The notes below the pieces were generated by a model, which searched no databases, had not been told where the DNA came from, and saw only the letters and a program-made list of their open reading frames with translations. Shown in pieces: positions 8,007-16,213 of a DNA stretch of 40,712 nt (positions are counted from its first letter, which is position 1; every line of letters starts with the position of its first letter). The stretch covers positions 1 to 40,712 of the forward strand of contig JBGPND010000021.1 in NCBI GenBank assembly GCA_041487355.1, written 5' to 3'. The stretch comes from JAMXLO01 sp041487355 (GTDB taxonomy: Bacteria; Pseudomonadota; Alphaproteobacteria; Acetobacterales; Acetobacteraceae). Both the position numbers and the translations under genes were made by a program.

Positions 8007-8933
8007 TCAGCCGCGCCTGAGAACGATCGCGGCGGCGGCCAGCATCAGCACCATGCCCACGACATCGGCAAAATCCAGCTTCTCGCCGAACAGGGTGGTG
8101 CCGATCACCACGGCGACGACCGGCGAGACGAACGCATAGGTGCCGGTGCGGCTGGCGCCCCAGTCGCGCACCAGCAGGAAGTAGATCACCGTCGACAGGA
8201 TCGAACCCGGCAGCAGCAGGTAGAGCCAGGCCAGGACGGCATGCCATCCCCATGGATGGGTCAGTGCCGCGCCCGCGCCTGGCTCGAATGCGATCGAGGC
8301 GGCCAGCAAGATCGCGCCGCCGATCAGGTTCGTCATGGCCGCCATCTGCGCCGGCGCCAGCGAACTCATCAGCGGCCGTGCCATCACCGAGCCGGCCGAG
8401 TAGCAGAGACAGCCGATGATCACCCCCGACGCGCCGAGCAGCTCCCACGCATCGAGAGTGCCGGCGAACGCCGCGGGACCGAACAGCACCAGGATGCCCA
8501 CCACGCCGACTGCAATTGCGGCGAGCTGGCGCCACGAGGACCGCTCCTGCCCGAAAGCCACCGCGAAGCTCAGCAAGGCGATCGGCGTCAACGCCGAGGA
8601 CAGCACAGCAGCCAGTCCGGCGGTGATGAAGCGCAGCCCGTAGAGCTGGATCACCTGGTTCAGCGATACCATCAGCACGGCCACAAGCAGCAGTCGGCCG
8701 GTCAGCCGCATCGGGATCTGCAGACGCTGGCCGCGTGCCCAGCGCCACAGCAGCAGCATGAGGCCGGCAACCGTCCAGCGCGTTCCGGCGAACACGCCGG
8801 GCGGCACGACTGCGATACCGACCTTCATGGCGAGCCAGGTGGTGCCCCAGACGAAGCACAGCACGGCGAACAGCGCACGCTGGCGCGCCGCCGGAGAGAT
8901 CGGCACACGTCCGGTCAGCGCGAGGCTCGCCAT
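8007..8933 (-). CDS. EamA/DMT-family transporter
   Basis: This 308-residue integral membrane protein has about ten hydrophobic segments arranged as two EamA repeats, the layout of the drug/metabolite transporter superfamily. Typical features are the first helix LFAVLCFVWGTTWLAMKVG, the RWTVAGLMLLLWRW segment, and the ends of each repeat (AVGVVGILVLFG and FADVVGMVLMLAAAAIVL). Many relatives export amino acids or their derivatives. Its ATG directly abuts the stop codon of the FAD oxidase gene upstream on the same strand (no intervening base), so the pair is almost certainly co-transcribed. An amino-acid-like substrate or product is a reasonable inference. Confidence 0.88.
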   Translation of the reverse strand: MASLALTGRVPISPAARQRALFAVLCFVWGTTWLAMKVGIAVVPPGVFAGTRWTVAGLMLLLWRWARGQRLQIPMRLTGRLLLVAVLMVSLNQVIQLYGLRFITAGLAAVLSSALTPIALLSFAVAFGQERSSWRQLAAIAVGVVGILVLFGPAAFAGTLDAWELLGASGVIIGCLCYSAGSVMARPLMSSLAPAQMAAMTNLIGGAILLAASIAFEPGAGAALTHPWGWHAVLAWLYLLLPGSILSTVIYFLLVRDWGASRTGTYAFVSPVVAVVIGTTLFGEKLDFADVVGMVLMLAAAAIVLRRG

Positions 8934-10250
8934 CTATGCTGCCCGCCGGCGTCCTTCGGCGAACCGGCTGAAACGGAACGGCGCAGGATCGACGATCGGC
9001 GTGTCACCCGCGACAAGGTCGGCCGCGAGCCTTCCCGCGCCCGGGCCGACGCCGAAGCCGTGCCCGGAGAAGCCGGTGGCGAGGAAGAAGCCCGGGATGC
9101 CGGCCACCTCGCCGATCACCGGCACCGCGTCAGGCGTGACGTCGATCAGCCCGCCCCAGCTCTCGGTTACCTGCATGCGCGCGAAGACCGGGAAGGCGCG
9201 TGACAGGACCCCGCGCGCCTCTTCCAGTGTGGCCTGCTTCGGCGCCGGGTCGAGCACGCGCACCGCCTCGAACGGCGTCGCCTCGTCCAGCGACCAGTGT
9301 CGCCGCGTGCCCCATTCCTCCAGGAAGCGACGGCCGAGGCGCAGGCGGACCTCGCCGTAGTTCCGTCGCAGTGCCGGCAGGTATTGCAGCAGCAGCCGGA
9401 ACGAATCCGGCGTGATATCAGCGACATTGGCGTTGCGCCGGGCGATCGTGTAGCCGCCGTCCAACTGCTTGCGGAACGCGAAGACCGAGCCGCCGGCGGT
9501 GACCTCGGGGCCGCCGCTGAGCGGGGCGGTGCGGAACACCGAGCCCAGAACCTTGAGTTGCGGCAGGTCGATGCCGGCATTGCCGCAGAACAGCCGCGAC
9601 CAGGCGCCGCCCGCCAGCACCACGGCGTCGGCCGCGATGCGGCCCCTTTCGGTCACCACGCCGGAGACGCGGCCGCCTTGTGTCTCGATGCCGCGCACCG
9701 CGCATTCGGTCAGGATCGTCGCACCTGCCGCGCGCGCCGCCTCGGCGATCGCCGGCGCTGCCTGGGACGGTTCGGCCCGTCCATCGGTCGGGGTATGCAG
9801 TGCGCCCACAAACAGGCTTGAGGCGCCCGGTATCACCGTGTCGATCGCCGCCCCGCGCAGCATCCTTGCATCCACCTGATACTGCCGCGCCTCCGCCAGC
9901 CACTGCTCCTGGGCGTCGATCTCCCGTTCGGTTTCGCACAGATAGACGATGCCGGCCTGGCGGTAGCCGGTCTCGCGGTTGGTGCGCTGGTTCATGCCCC
10001 GCCACAGTCGCAGGCTTTCGATCGCCAGCGGGATTTCCCGCGCATCGCGGCCCATGGTGCGGCACCAGCCCCAGTTGCGGCTGGACTGCTCGCCGCCGAT
10101 GCGGCCCTTCTCGCACAGCACGACCGAGTGGCCCTTCTCGGCGAGGAACAGCGCCGTGCAGACGCCGATGATGCCGCCGCCGACGATCACCACCCCGGCG
10201 CGGGCGGGCAGGACAGGGTCGGACTGCACGATATCGACAGGTGGGGACAT
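8934..10250 (-). CDS. FAD-dependent amine/D-amino-acid oxidase (DadA/DAO family)
   Basis: This 438-residue flavoprotein of the DAO family has the dinucleotide-binding motif VVIVGGGIIGVCTALFLAEKG at about residues 20-40, the ribose-binding acidic residue Glu47, and the substrate-domain hallmark SSRNWGW at 56-62. The C-terminal FAD motif GFFLATGFSGHGFGVGPGAG is intact. Relatives oxidise D-amino acids, sarcosine, glycine or D-arginine to the imino or keto acid, so the exact substrate is open. The start at 10250 gives the family's normal length. The frame stays open far upstream, but only because it runs antisense through hyuA. It is divergent from hyuA across 87 bases and is followed directly by the transporter gene. 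Confidence 0.85.
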   Translation of the reverse strand: MSPPVDIVQSDPVLPARAGVVIVGGGIIGVCTALFLAEKGHSVVLCEKGRIGGEQSSRNWGWCRTMGRDAREIPLAIESLRLWRGMNQRTNRETGYRQAGIVYLCETEREIDAQEQWLAEARQYQVDARMLRGAAIDTVIPGASSLFVGALHTPTDGRAEPSQAAPAIAEAARAAGATILTECAVRGIETQGGRVSGVVTERGRIAADAVVLAGGAWSRLFCGNAGIDLPQLKVLGSVFRTAPLSGGPEVTAGGSVFAFRKQLDGGYTIARRNANVADITPDSFRLLLQYLPALRRNYGEVRLRLGRRFLEEWGTRRHWSLDEATPFEAVRVLDPAPKQATLEEARGVLSRAFPVFARMQVTESWGGLIDVTPDAVPVIGEVAGIPGFFLATGFSGHGFGVGPGAGRLAADLVAGDTPIVDPAPFRFSRFAEGRRRAA

Positions 10251-10337
10251 CGGATCGGTGGCCAGTGATGAGCGCGTAGAATAAGCTGCGTATGCAGTAC
10301 TGACCATTGAACACTGAACACTGGAGCGTTGCGCACA
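10251..10337. promoter_or_regulatory. Divergent promoter region between FAD oxidase and hyuA
   Basis: These 87 bases must hold the promoters of both divergent units. Visible features are a small dyad CTGC-GTAT-GCAG near 10287-10298 and a short direct repeat, gaacactgaacactg, just before hyuA. Neither matches a named operator, and I could not pick convincing -35/-10 pairs. Shared control of the oxidase-exporter pair and the hydantoinase pair is inferred from the arrangement alone. Confidence 0.35.
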
Positions 10338-12389
10338 ATGTCCTGGCGTGTCGGCGTCGATTCCGGCGGCACATTCACCGATGTCTGCCTGTTCGACGAG
10401 GACACCGGCCGGGTCGAGGTCTGGAAGGTCGCGTCCACACCAGACGATCCGTCGAGCGGGATAGCCGAGGGCGTGGTGGAAGGCACGCGGCGCGTGGATG
10501 CCGCGCCGGACTCGATCAGCTATTTCGGCCACGGCACGACAGTGGCGACCAACGCGCTGATCCAGCATCGCGGCGTGAAGACCGGGCTGATCACCACCGA
10601 CGGCTTCCGTGACCTGCTGGAGATCGGCCGGCAGAAGCGCCCGGACCTGTACGACATGCAGGCCGACAAGCCGCCGGTGCTGGTGCCGCGCGACCTGCGC
10701 CTGGAAGTGCCTGAACGGATGCGCCACGACGGCACGGTGGAGACGCCGCTGGACGAAGCGGCATTTCGCGCGGCGGTGCGCCGGCTGCGCGAGGCCGCGG
10801 TGCAGGCGGTGGCCGTGTGCTTCCTGTATGGCTTCGTCCGCACCGCGCACGAGGAAACGGCGCGCCGCATCCTCGCCGAGGAATTCCCCGAGGCCTTCGC
10901 CTGCGTCTCGCATCAGGTGGCGCCGGAATTCCGCGAGTTCGAGCGCATGTCGACCACCGTGGTGAACGCCTATCTCGGCCCGGTGATGCAGGGCTACATC
11001 AGACGGCTCGGCGAGCGGCTGGCAGGTCTCGGGATGCGCGCGACGCCGCATCTGACGCAATCGAACGGCGGGGTGATCGGTTTCGAGCAGGCGGCGCGGC
11101 TGCCGGTGCGCACGCTGCTGTCCGGGCCATCCACCGGCGTGGTGGGCGCACAGGAAGTCGGCAGGCTGGCGGGTTTCGCCGACCTGATCACCTTCGACAT
11201 GGGCGGCACCTCCACTGACGTCGCGTTGCTGCAAGGCGGCCAGTGCCGGCTGGCCAGCGAGGCGGTGGTGCACGGGTATCCGATCAAGGCGCCGATGCTC
11301 GACATCCATACCGTCGGTGCGGGCGGCGGGTCGATCGCTTATGTCGATTCCGGCGGGCTGTTGAAGGTCGGCCCGCGCAGCGCGGGCGCCGACCCGGGGC
11401 CGGTGTGCTACGCGCGCGGCAATGTGGAGCCCACGGTCACCGACGCGAACGTCGTGCTGCAGGCACTGAATCCGACGCATCTGCTGGGCGGGCGCCTGGC
11501 GGTGCGGCAGGACCTGGCTCGGGCAGCGATCGAGCGGCTGGCGGCTTCGCTCGGCATGGATGCGATGGCGACGGCGCAGGGCATCATAGCCGTGGTCACC
11601 GCCAACACGGCGCGCGCGATCCGCGTCATCAGCGTGCAGCGCGGCCACGATCCGCGCGACTACACGCTGGTGGCGTTCGGCGGCGCGGGGCCGCTGCATG
11701 CAGCGCGACTGGCCCGCGAGTTGGAGATCGGCCGCATCCTGGTGCCGCGCAATCCTGGCATTCTGTGCGCCATGGGCCTACTGCTCACGGACCTGCGCGC
11801 CGACTTCGCCACCACGCGGCTGCACACGCTCTCGACCGCCGCGTTGACCGACGTGGCCGACGCGTTCCGCACACTGCGTGCGCAAGCGGATGCGTGGTTC
11901 GAGGAGGAGGGCATTGCCCCGGCTGCCCGCCGCATCACGCGCACGGTGGACATGCGCTATGCCGGGCAGAACTATGAACTGCCGGTGCCGCTGCCGGACG
12001 GCGACATCGGTCCTGCGACGCTGGATGCATTGGCCGAAGGTTTCGCAGCCGCGCATCAGCGGATGTACGGCTTCGTCGCGGAGGACGAGCCCGTGCAGCT
12101 CGTCACCTTCCGTATCGAGGCGGCGGGCGTCGTGCCGAAGGCGTCGTTTCAGCCGCATGCGGACGCCGGGCCGGACGCGTCGGGTGCCGTGATCGCACGG
12201 CGTGAGGTCTGGCTGCCCGAGACGGGAGGGTTCGTGTCCTGTCCGGTCTACGATCGCGAGAGGCTGCGCTCGGGCAACCGCATCGCCGGCCCGGCGATCG
12301 TCGAGCAGATGGACGCGACGACGCTGGTGCTGCCAGGCATGGCGGCGCACGTCGAGCCGTATCTGAACCTGATTCTGGAGGCGGTATGA
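10338..12389 (+). CDS. hyuA: Hydantoinase/oxoprolinase subunit A
   Basis: This 683-residue protein has the full hydantoinase A/oxoprolinase fold: an N-terminal actin-like nucleotide site VGVDSGGTFTDV, a second phosphate loop FDMGGTSTDVALL near 285-297, GPSTGVVGAQE, and the GFGGAGPLHA-like FGGAGPLHAARLA. Family members perform ATP-dependent ring opening of hydantoins or 5-oxoproline, or carboxylation of acetone/acetophenone, always together with a B subunit, which is encoded next. Length is normal. I chose ATG 10338 because it starts exactly at the conserved N-terminus. A TTG at 10329 is possible. No strong Shine-Dalgarno sequence is present. Substrate class cannot be fixed, but the neighbouring oxidase and exporter suggest amino-acid derivatives. 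Confidence 0.9.
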   Translation: MSWRVGVDSGGTFTDVCLFDEDTGRVEVWKVASTPDDPSSGIAEGVVEGTRRVDAAPDSISYFGHGTTVATNALIQHRGVKTGLITTDGFRDLLEIGRQKRPDLYDMQADKPPVLVPRDLRLEVPERMRHDGTVETPLDEAAFRAAVRRLREAAVQAVAVCFLYGFVRTAHEETARRILAEEFPEAFACVSHQVAPEFREFERMSTTVVNAYLGPVMQGYIRRLGERLAGLGMRATPHLTQSNGGVIGFEQAARLPVRTLLSGPSTGVVGAQEVGRLAGFADLITFDMGGTSTDVALLQGGQCRLASEAVVHGYPIKAPMLDIHTVGAGGGSIAYVDSGGLLKVGPRSAGADPGPVCYARGNVEPTVTDANVVLQALNPTHLLGGRLAVRQDLARAAIERLAASLGMDAMATAQGIIAVVTANTARAIRVISVQRGHDPRDYTLVAFGGAGPLHAARLARELEIGRILVPRNPGILCAMGLLLTDLRADFATTRLHTLSTAALTDVADAFRTLRAQADAWFEEEGIAPAARRITRTVDMRYAGQNYELPVPLPDGDIGPATLDALAEGFAAAHQRMYGFVAEDEPVQLVTFRIEAAGVVPKASFQPHADAGPDASGAVIARREVWLPETGGFVSCPVYDRERLRSGNRIAGPAIVEQMDATTLVLPGMAAHVEPYLNLILEAV

Positions 12390-12401
12390 ATAGCGGCACA
12401 G

Positions 12402-12490
12402 CGTCATGGCGGGCGAAGGCCCGCCATCCACGACTTGTTTTCGGACCCCAGAGTGAAGACGTGGATGGCCCGTCTTCGCAGGCCATGACG
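12402..12490. repeat. Imperfect 31-bp inverted repeat, a second hairpin family
   Basis: Arms 12402-12432 and 12460-12490 match at 26 of 31 paired positions by hand count, with a 27-base spacer. The arm runs cgtcatggcgggcg... and closes at atccacg. This differs in sequence from the repeats at 2333 and 7881. It sits between hyuA and hyuB, whose products are expected to form one complex, so it may fold in the intercistronic RNA and tune the relative output of the two subunits. Confidence 0.8.
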
Positions 12491-12501
12491 AGTGAACACT
12501 G

Positions 12502-14151
12502 ATGAACGACGTCACCGTACATCCGCACGCCATCGAGGTCGATCCGATCACCGTCGAAGTGATCGGCAGCGCCCTCTCTTCCATCACCGAGGAAATGGGC
12601 GAGGCGCTGATCCGCGCCTCCTACTCCACCAACATTAAGGAGCGCCGCGACTGTTCCACCGCGCTGTTCGACATTCGCGGCAACACGCTGTGCCAGGCCG
12701 AGCACATTCCGATGCATCTCGGCAGCTTCATCGACCTCATCCCGCACATATTGAAGCGCCACAAGATGGAGCAGATGCGCCCCGGCGACGTGTTCTGCGG
12801 CAACGACGCCTACGAGGGCGGCGGCACGCATCTCCCCGACATCGTGCTCGCCGAACCGATCTTCGTCGACGGCCGCATCATCGCCTGGGCGGTGAACCTG
12901 GCGCATCACGCGGACTTCGCCGATCGCGGCCATGCGCATATCTACCAGGAGGGGCTGCGCATCCCGCCGATCCGCCTCTATCGCGCCGGCGAGCTGCAGC
13001 GCGACGTGCAGGAGCTGATCCTGCTGAACTGCCAGGTGCCGCGCGAGCGCCTGTCCGATCTGCGCGCGCAGATGGCGGCCAACCGGCTCGGCGTGCAGCG
13101 CATGCAGGCGCTGTGCGCGAAATACGGCCGCGAGATTGTGCTCGCCGCCGGCGATGCGTTGCAGGACTACGCGGAACGCAAGATGCGCGCTGGCATCGCC
13201 GCGATTCCCGACGGTACCTATCGTTTCGCCGACCGCTACGACTGCCCGGAGATCGACGGCGAGCTTCCCATGTCGTGCGAGATCACCGTGGCCGGCGAGG
13301 AAATGCATCTGCATTTCGATGCCCCGCCCCAGGTGCGCGCCGGGCTGAACATGACCTACACGGCGCTGCTATCCACCGTGTATTACGCGGTGAAGACGGT
13401 GGTGGATCCGAGCATCCTGCCGAACGCCGGACTCGCGCGTCCGCTGCACGTCACAGCGCCGGAAGGCTCAGTCGTCAACTGCGTGCATCCCGCCGCGGTG
13501 AATGGCAGGCTCGGCCCGTGCCAGCGCATCGTCGACCTGATCCATGGCGCTCTCGCCGAAGCGGTGCCGGAGCGGGTGATCGCCGCCTGCAACGGCGCAT
13601 GCTTCTCCATCACCTTCGTCGGCCATCAGCCGAAGGACAACGCAATCTGGGTCTATCTCGAGACGATCGGCGGCGGCTCCGGCGCACGCGCGACGAAGGA
13701 CGGGCTGGACGGGGTGCACGTGCACATGACCAACACCTCCAACCTGCCGGTGGAGGCGTTGGAGATCGAGTACCCGCTGAGCCTGCTGCGCTACGAGTTG
13801 GTGGATGGCTCGGGCGGCCCGGGGCGGCAGCGCGGCGGCATGGGATTGCGTCGCGTCTACCGAGCCGAGGCCGATTGCCGCGTGCGCGTCGATGGAGCCC
13901 GCCTGTTGTCGCCGCCGTGGGGTTTGTTCGGCGGCCTCTCCGGCGGCAAGGCGGACGTGGTACTGAAAGGCGGCGCGGTACCGTTCGACCATGGGTCGGG
14001 CGCGTTGCGGCCGGGCGAGATCATCGAGGTCATCACCGCCGGCTCCGGCGGTTATGGTCCGCCGACGGAGCGCGATCGCGATGCGGTGCGGCGCGACGTG
14101 GCGGAGGGCCGGATAGGTGAAGCAACGGCGCGCAGGGTGTATGGGGTATAG
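12502..14151 (+). CDS. hyuB: Hydantoinase/oxoprolinase subunit B
   Basis: This 549-residue B subunit has the family's conserved blocks in order: DPITVEVIGSALSSITEEMG at the N-terminus, SYSTNIKERRDCSTALFD, the metal-site region CGNDAYEGGGTHLPDI, HHADFADRGH, the QVPRERLSDLRAQMAAN helix, and near the end YPLSLLRYELVDGSGGPG followed by GGSGGYGPP-like SGGYGPPTERD. It partners HyuA in ATP-dependent amide-ring cleavage or a related carboxylation. The start at ATG 12502 gives the standard N-terminus. The ribosome-binding site is weak, and the preceding 112 bases are mostly the hairpin repeat. Whether the A and B subunits are made in equal amounts across this gap is an open question. Confidence 0.9.
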   Translation: MNDVTVHPHAIEVDPITVEVIGSALSSITEEMGEALIRASYSTNIKERRDCSTALFDIRGNTLCQAEHIPMHLGSFIDLIPHILKRHKMEQMRPGDVFCGNDAYEGGGTHLPDIVLAEPIFVDGRIIAWAVNLAHHADFADRGHAHIYQEGLRIPPIRLYRAGELQRDVQELILLNCQVPRERLSDLRAQMAANRLGVQRMQALCAKYGREIVLAAGDALQDYAERKMRAGIAAIPDGTYRFADRYDCPEIDGELPMSCEITVAGEEMHLHFDAPPQVRAGLNMTYTALLSTVYYAVKTVVDPSILPNAGLARPLHVTAPEGSVVNCVHPAAVNGRLGPCQRIVDLIHGALAEAVPERVIAACNGACFSITFVGHQPKDNAIWVYLETIGGGSGARATKDGLDGVHVHMTNTSNLPVEALEIEYPLSLLRYELVDGSGGPGRQRGGMGLRRVYRAEADCRVRVDGARLLSPPWGLFGGLSGGKADVVLKGGAVPFDHGSGALRPGEIIEVITAGSGGYGPPTERDRDAVRRDVAEGRIGEATARRVYGV

Positions 14152-14195
14152 GAGCGAGCCGGCCGTGAGCGGTGGCTGGGCCTGGAGATAGGGAC

Positions 14196-14492
14196 TTGGA
14201 TCGGAATGCGGTCATCGAGACGCTGAAAGCACGTGAGCAGGAACTGCGCAGCCTTGGCGTGCGGCATATAGCCGTGTTCGGCTCCCTTGCCCGTGGTGAA
14301 GCCAAGGACGCAAGCGACATCGACATCCTGGTCGATCTGCAGCCGGACGCACCGGTCGGCGTGTTCGAATATGTCGGTCTGATGCAATTCATCGAGGACC
14401 TGTTCCCGGTGCCGGTGGATGTCGCAAACCTGGCAAGGCTGAAACCGCATGTGCGCCCGAACGCTGAGCGCGAGGCGGTGTATGCCTTCTGA
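14196..14492 (+). CDS. MNT-type nucleotidyltransferase (MntA-like antitoxin)
   Basis: This protein of about 98 residues has the minimal nucleotidyltransferase signature GS-x10-DxD (Gly29-Ser30 and Asp41/Asp43 in GSLARGEAKDASDID). Such small MNT proteins typically pair with a HEPN (DUF86) partner: the MNT enzyme adds AMP to the HEPN RNase and silences it. I prefer the TTG start at 14196, eight bases after GGAG at 14184-14187. It gives the usual LDRNAVIETLKAREQELRS beginning, whereas the upstream GTG at 14172 adds eight unrelated residues. The ATG expected for a HEPN partner overlaps this stop, but the partner is gutted (see 14482). Active-site residues are intact. Confidence 0.8.
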   Translation: MDRNAVIETLKAREQELRSLGVRHIAVFGSLARGEAKDASDIDILVDLQPDAPVGVFEYVGLMQFIEDLFPVPVDVANLARLKPHVRPNAEREAVYAF

Positions 14493-14596
14493 CCAGTCCT
14501 TTCAGGCAGCGACCGGCATCCAACACTGCCTTGGCGAGCAGCCTGGGAGGCCTGATCGCCGCCGTGGAACAGGAACTCGACGCTAATCCGAAATGA
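14482..14596 (+). pseudogene. Probable remnant of the HEPN (DUF86) partner
   Basis: An ATG overlapping the MNT stop opens a frame reading MPSDQ, the sort of N-terminus DUF86/HEPN proteins have in this position. It then degenerates and stops after 34 codons. In another frame the last 60 or so bases read SSLGGLIAAVEQELDANPK and stop at 14594-14596. This resembles the C-terminal helix (LRAAVEQEL-like) of the same family. About 115 bases remain of a gene normally near 350. The interpretation is a large internal deletion. The similarity is short and recalled from memory, so treat it as a hypothesis. Confidence 0.4.
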
Positions 14597-14613
14597 AATC
14601 CGGAGGGCCTACC

Positions 14614-16134
14614 ATGCACTTGACCCGCCGCTCCCTTCTGACCGCCGGTGCGGCGTTGCCGTTCCTGCGCGTCCCTGCCCGCGCCGCCACAACGCCGGGC
14701 CGCCTGGTGTTCGGCCTCTCCTCCTATCCGCCGACCATGGCCCCGTGGGCCAACTCGGGCACCGCCGCCGCCACGGCGAAGCTGATGTTCCATCGTGGCC
14801 TGCTCGGCTACGGCCCGGACGGCACGCTGCGCGGCGAACTCGCCGAGACATGGGAACATGCCGAGGATGGCGCCTGGGTGCTGCATCTGCGCGATGCGGT
14901 GTTTCACAACGGCGCCCCCGTCACGTCGGCCGACGTCGCCTGGACGATCGAGCAGGTCGCGGGCGAAAAATCCACCGCCTATCTGCGCGCGGAGATGCAG
15001 CGCATCGCCAGGGTGGAGACGCCGGATGCGAAAACAGTTCGCCTCATCACCAAGGAGCCGATCGCCACACTGCCCTACCTGCTGGCGAGCTATTTCCTGC
15101 CGATCGTCGCGAAGGACTCGACAAAGGACAACCCGCTCGGCGTTGGCGCCGGCCCGTTCGTGATGACCGGCGAGGAACGCGGTGTCGCGCTGGAGTTCAA
15201 GGCGTTCGACAAGTTCTACCGCGCCGACCTGCCGAAACTGAAGACGCTGCGCATGATCGCCTATGCCGACGAGAACCTGCGTGTGGCGGCGTTGCAGGCC
15301 GGCGATGTCGACCTGATCGAATACGTGCCGTGGCAGTCGATGCCAAGCATCGAGGCTGATCCCAGGCTCGCATTGCAGGCGACGCCCGGCCCGTTCATGT
15401 ATCTGACGTTCAACGGCAAGGTGAAGCCGTTCGACGATGCGCGCGTGCGCCAGGCGATCGCGCATGCGATTCGGCGTGAGGACGTCATCAAGGCGGCGTT
15501 CTTCGGCCGCGGCTCGCCGATCGAGGGGCTGCCGCTGACCGAGGGTACGGCGTTCTACGACGCGAAGTTCGCGCATGGCTGGCCGTATGATCCAGTGAAG
15601 GCGAAGTCGCTTTTGGCGGCCGCCGGCGTCGGCAGCGGCTTCTCCTGCAAGCTGCTGTCCACAGCGCAATACGGCATGCACAAGGACACCGCCGCCGTGG
15701 TGCAGCAGCATCTGGCCGAGATCGGCATTCAGGCCGAGCTGGTGCTGCCGGACTGGGCGACTCGCGTCACGCTCGGCAATCGCGGGCAGTACGAGATGGC
15801 TGTGATGGGCAGCGCGTCGGAGTATAACGACCCCGACGGGCTGACGCCGTTCCTCGCCGGCAACCTGGCGGTGTCCTACGTCCGCAGTTTCGGCCTCGAC
15901 ATTCCGAAGATCGACGAGCTGCTGGCGGCGGGGCGTGCCGAATTCGACAACGCCAAGCGGCATGCGATCTACACGGAGCTGCAACAGGTCTTCCTGGAGC
16001 AGGCGCCGATCGTCGGCGTGTGTTTCCGTGCCCAGGGCTATGCGATGAGCAAGCAGGTCGCGGGTTTCCACAACCTGCCCGGCGCGCTGAGCTTCTATTC
16101 CGGCACCACGCTGGAAGAGACGAGCACGGTCTGA
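14614..16134 (+). CDS. Oligopeptide/dipeptide-type ABC substrate-binding protein
   Basis: This 506-residue family 5 extracellular solute-binding protein starts at ATG 14614, set by GGAGGG at 14602-14607 six bases upstream. The in-frame ATG at 14593 would add seven residues containing that site. The export signal MHLTRRSLLTAGAALPFL, ending in ARA, has a twin arginine (Tat-like, but could be Sec). The mature protein shows the family layout: WEHAEDGAWVLHLRDAVFHNG, the TSADVAWTIE helix, YLTFNGKVKPFDDARVRQAI and a C-terminal EQAPIVGVCF. It supplies the permease and ATPase genes at 16803-20520. Ligands of this family include peptides, nickel, opines and glutathione. Confidence 0.88.
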   Translation: MHLTRRSLLTAGAALPFLRVPARAATTPGRLVFGLSSYPPTMAPWANSGTAAATAKLMFHRGLLGYGPDGTLRGELAETWEHAEDGAWVLHLRDAVFHNGAPVTSADVAWTIEQVAGEKSTAYLRAEMQRIARVETPDAKTVRLITKEPIATLPYLLASYFLPIVAKDSTKDNPLGVGAGPFVMTGEERGVALEFKAFDKFYRADLPKLKTLRMIAYADENLRVAALQAGDVDLIEYVPWQSMPSIEADPRLALQATPGPFMYLTFNGKVKPFDDARVRQAIAHAIRREDVIKAAFFGRGSPIEGLPLTEGTAFYDAKFAHGWPYDPVKAKSLLAAAGVGSGFSCKLLSTAQYGMHKDTAAVVQQHLAEIGIQAELVLPDWATRVTLGNRGQYEMAVMGSASEYNDPDGLTPFLAGNLAVSYVRSFGLDIPKIDELLAAGRAEFDNAKRHAIYTELQQVFLEQAPIVGVCFRAQGYAMSKQVAGFHNLPGALSFYSGTTLEETSTV

Positions 16135-16213
16135 GTACCCGCCGGTTAACGGTTCGCTTCCTCCTCCGGTGATCGTATACGCCCGATGACCGCTCGGGCA
16201 GGGGGATAGGAGC

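Noticed and set aside
10308..10325. Short direct repeat gaacactgaacactg, with gaacactg again before hyuB near 12494
   Set aside because: Eight bases is too short to claim a shared operator, and the copies lie at different distances from their start codons.
10251..11699. Extension of the FAD oxidase frame by almost 500 codons upstream
   Set aside because: The extra part is antisense to hyuA, and the conserved flavoprotein N-terminus begins at the 10250 start.
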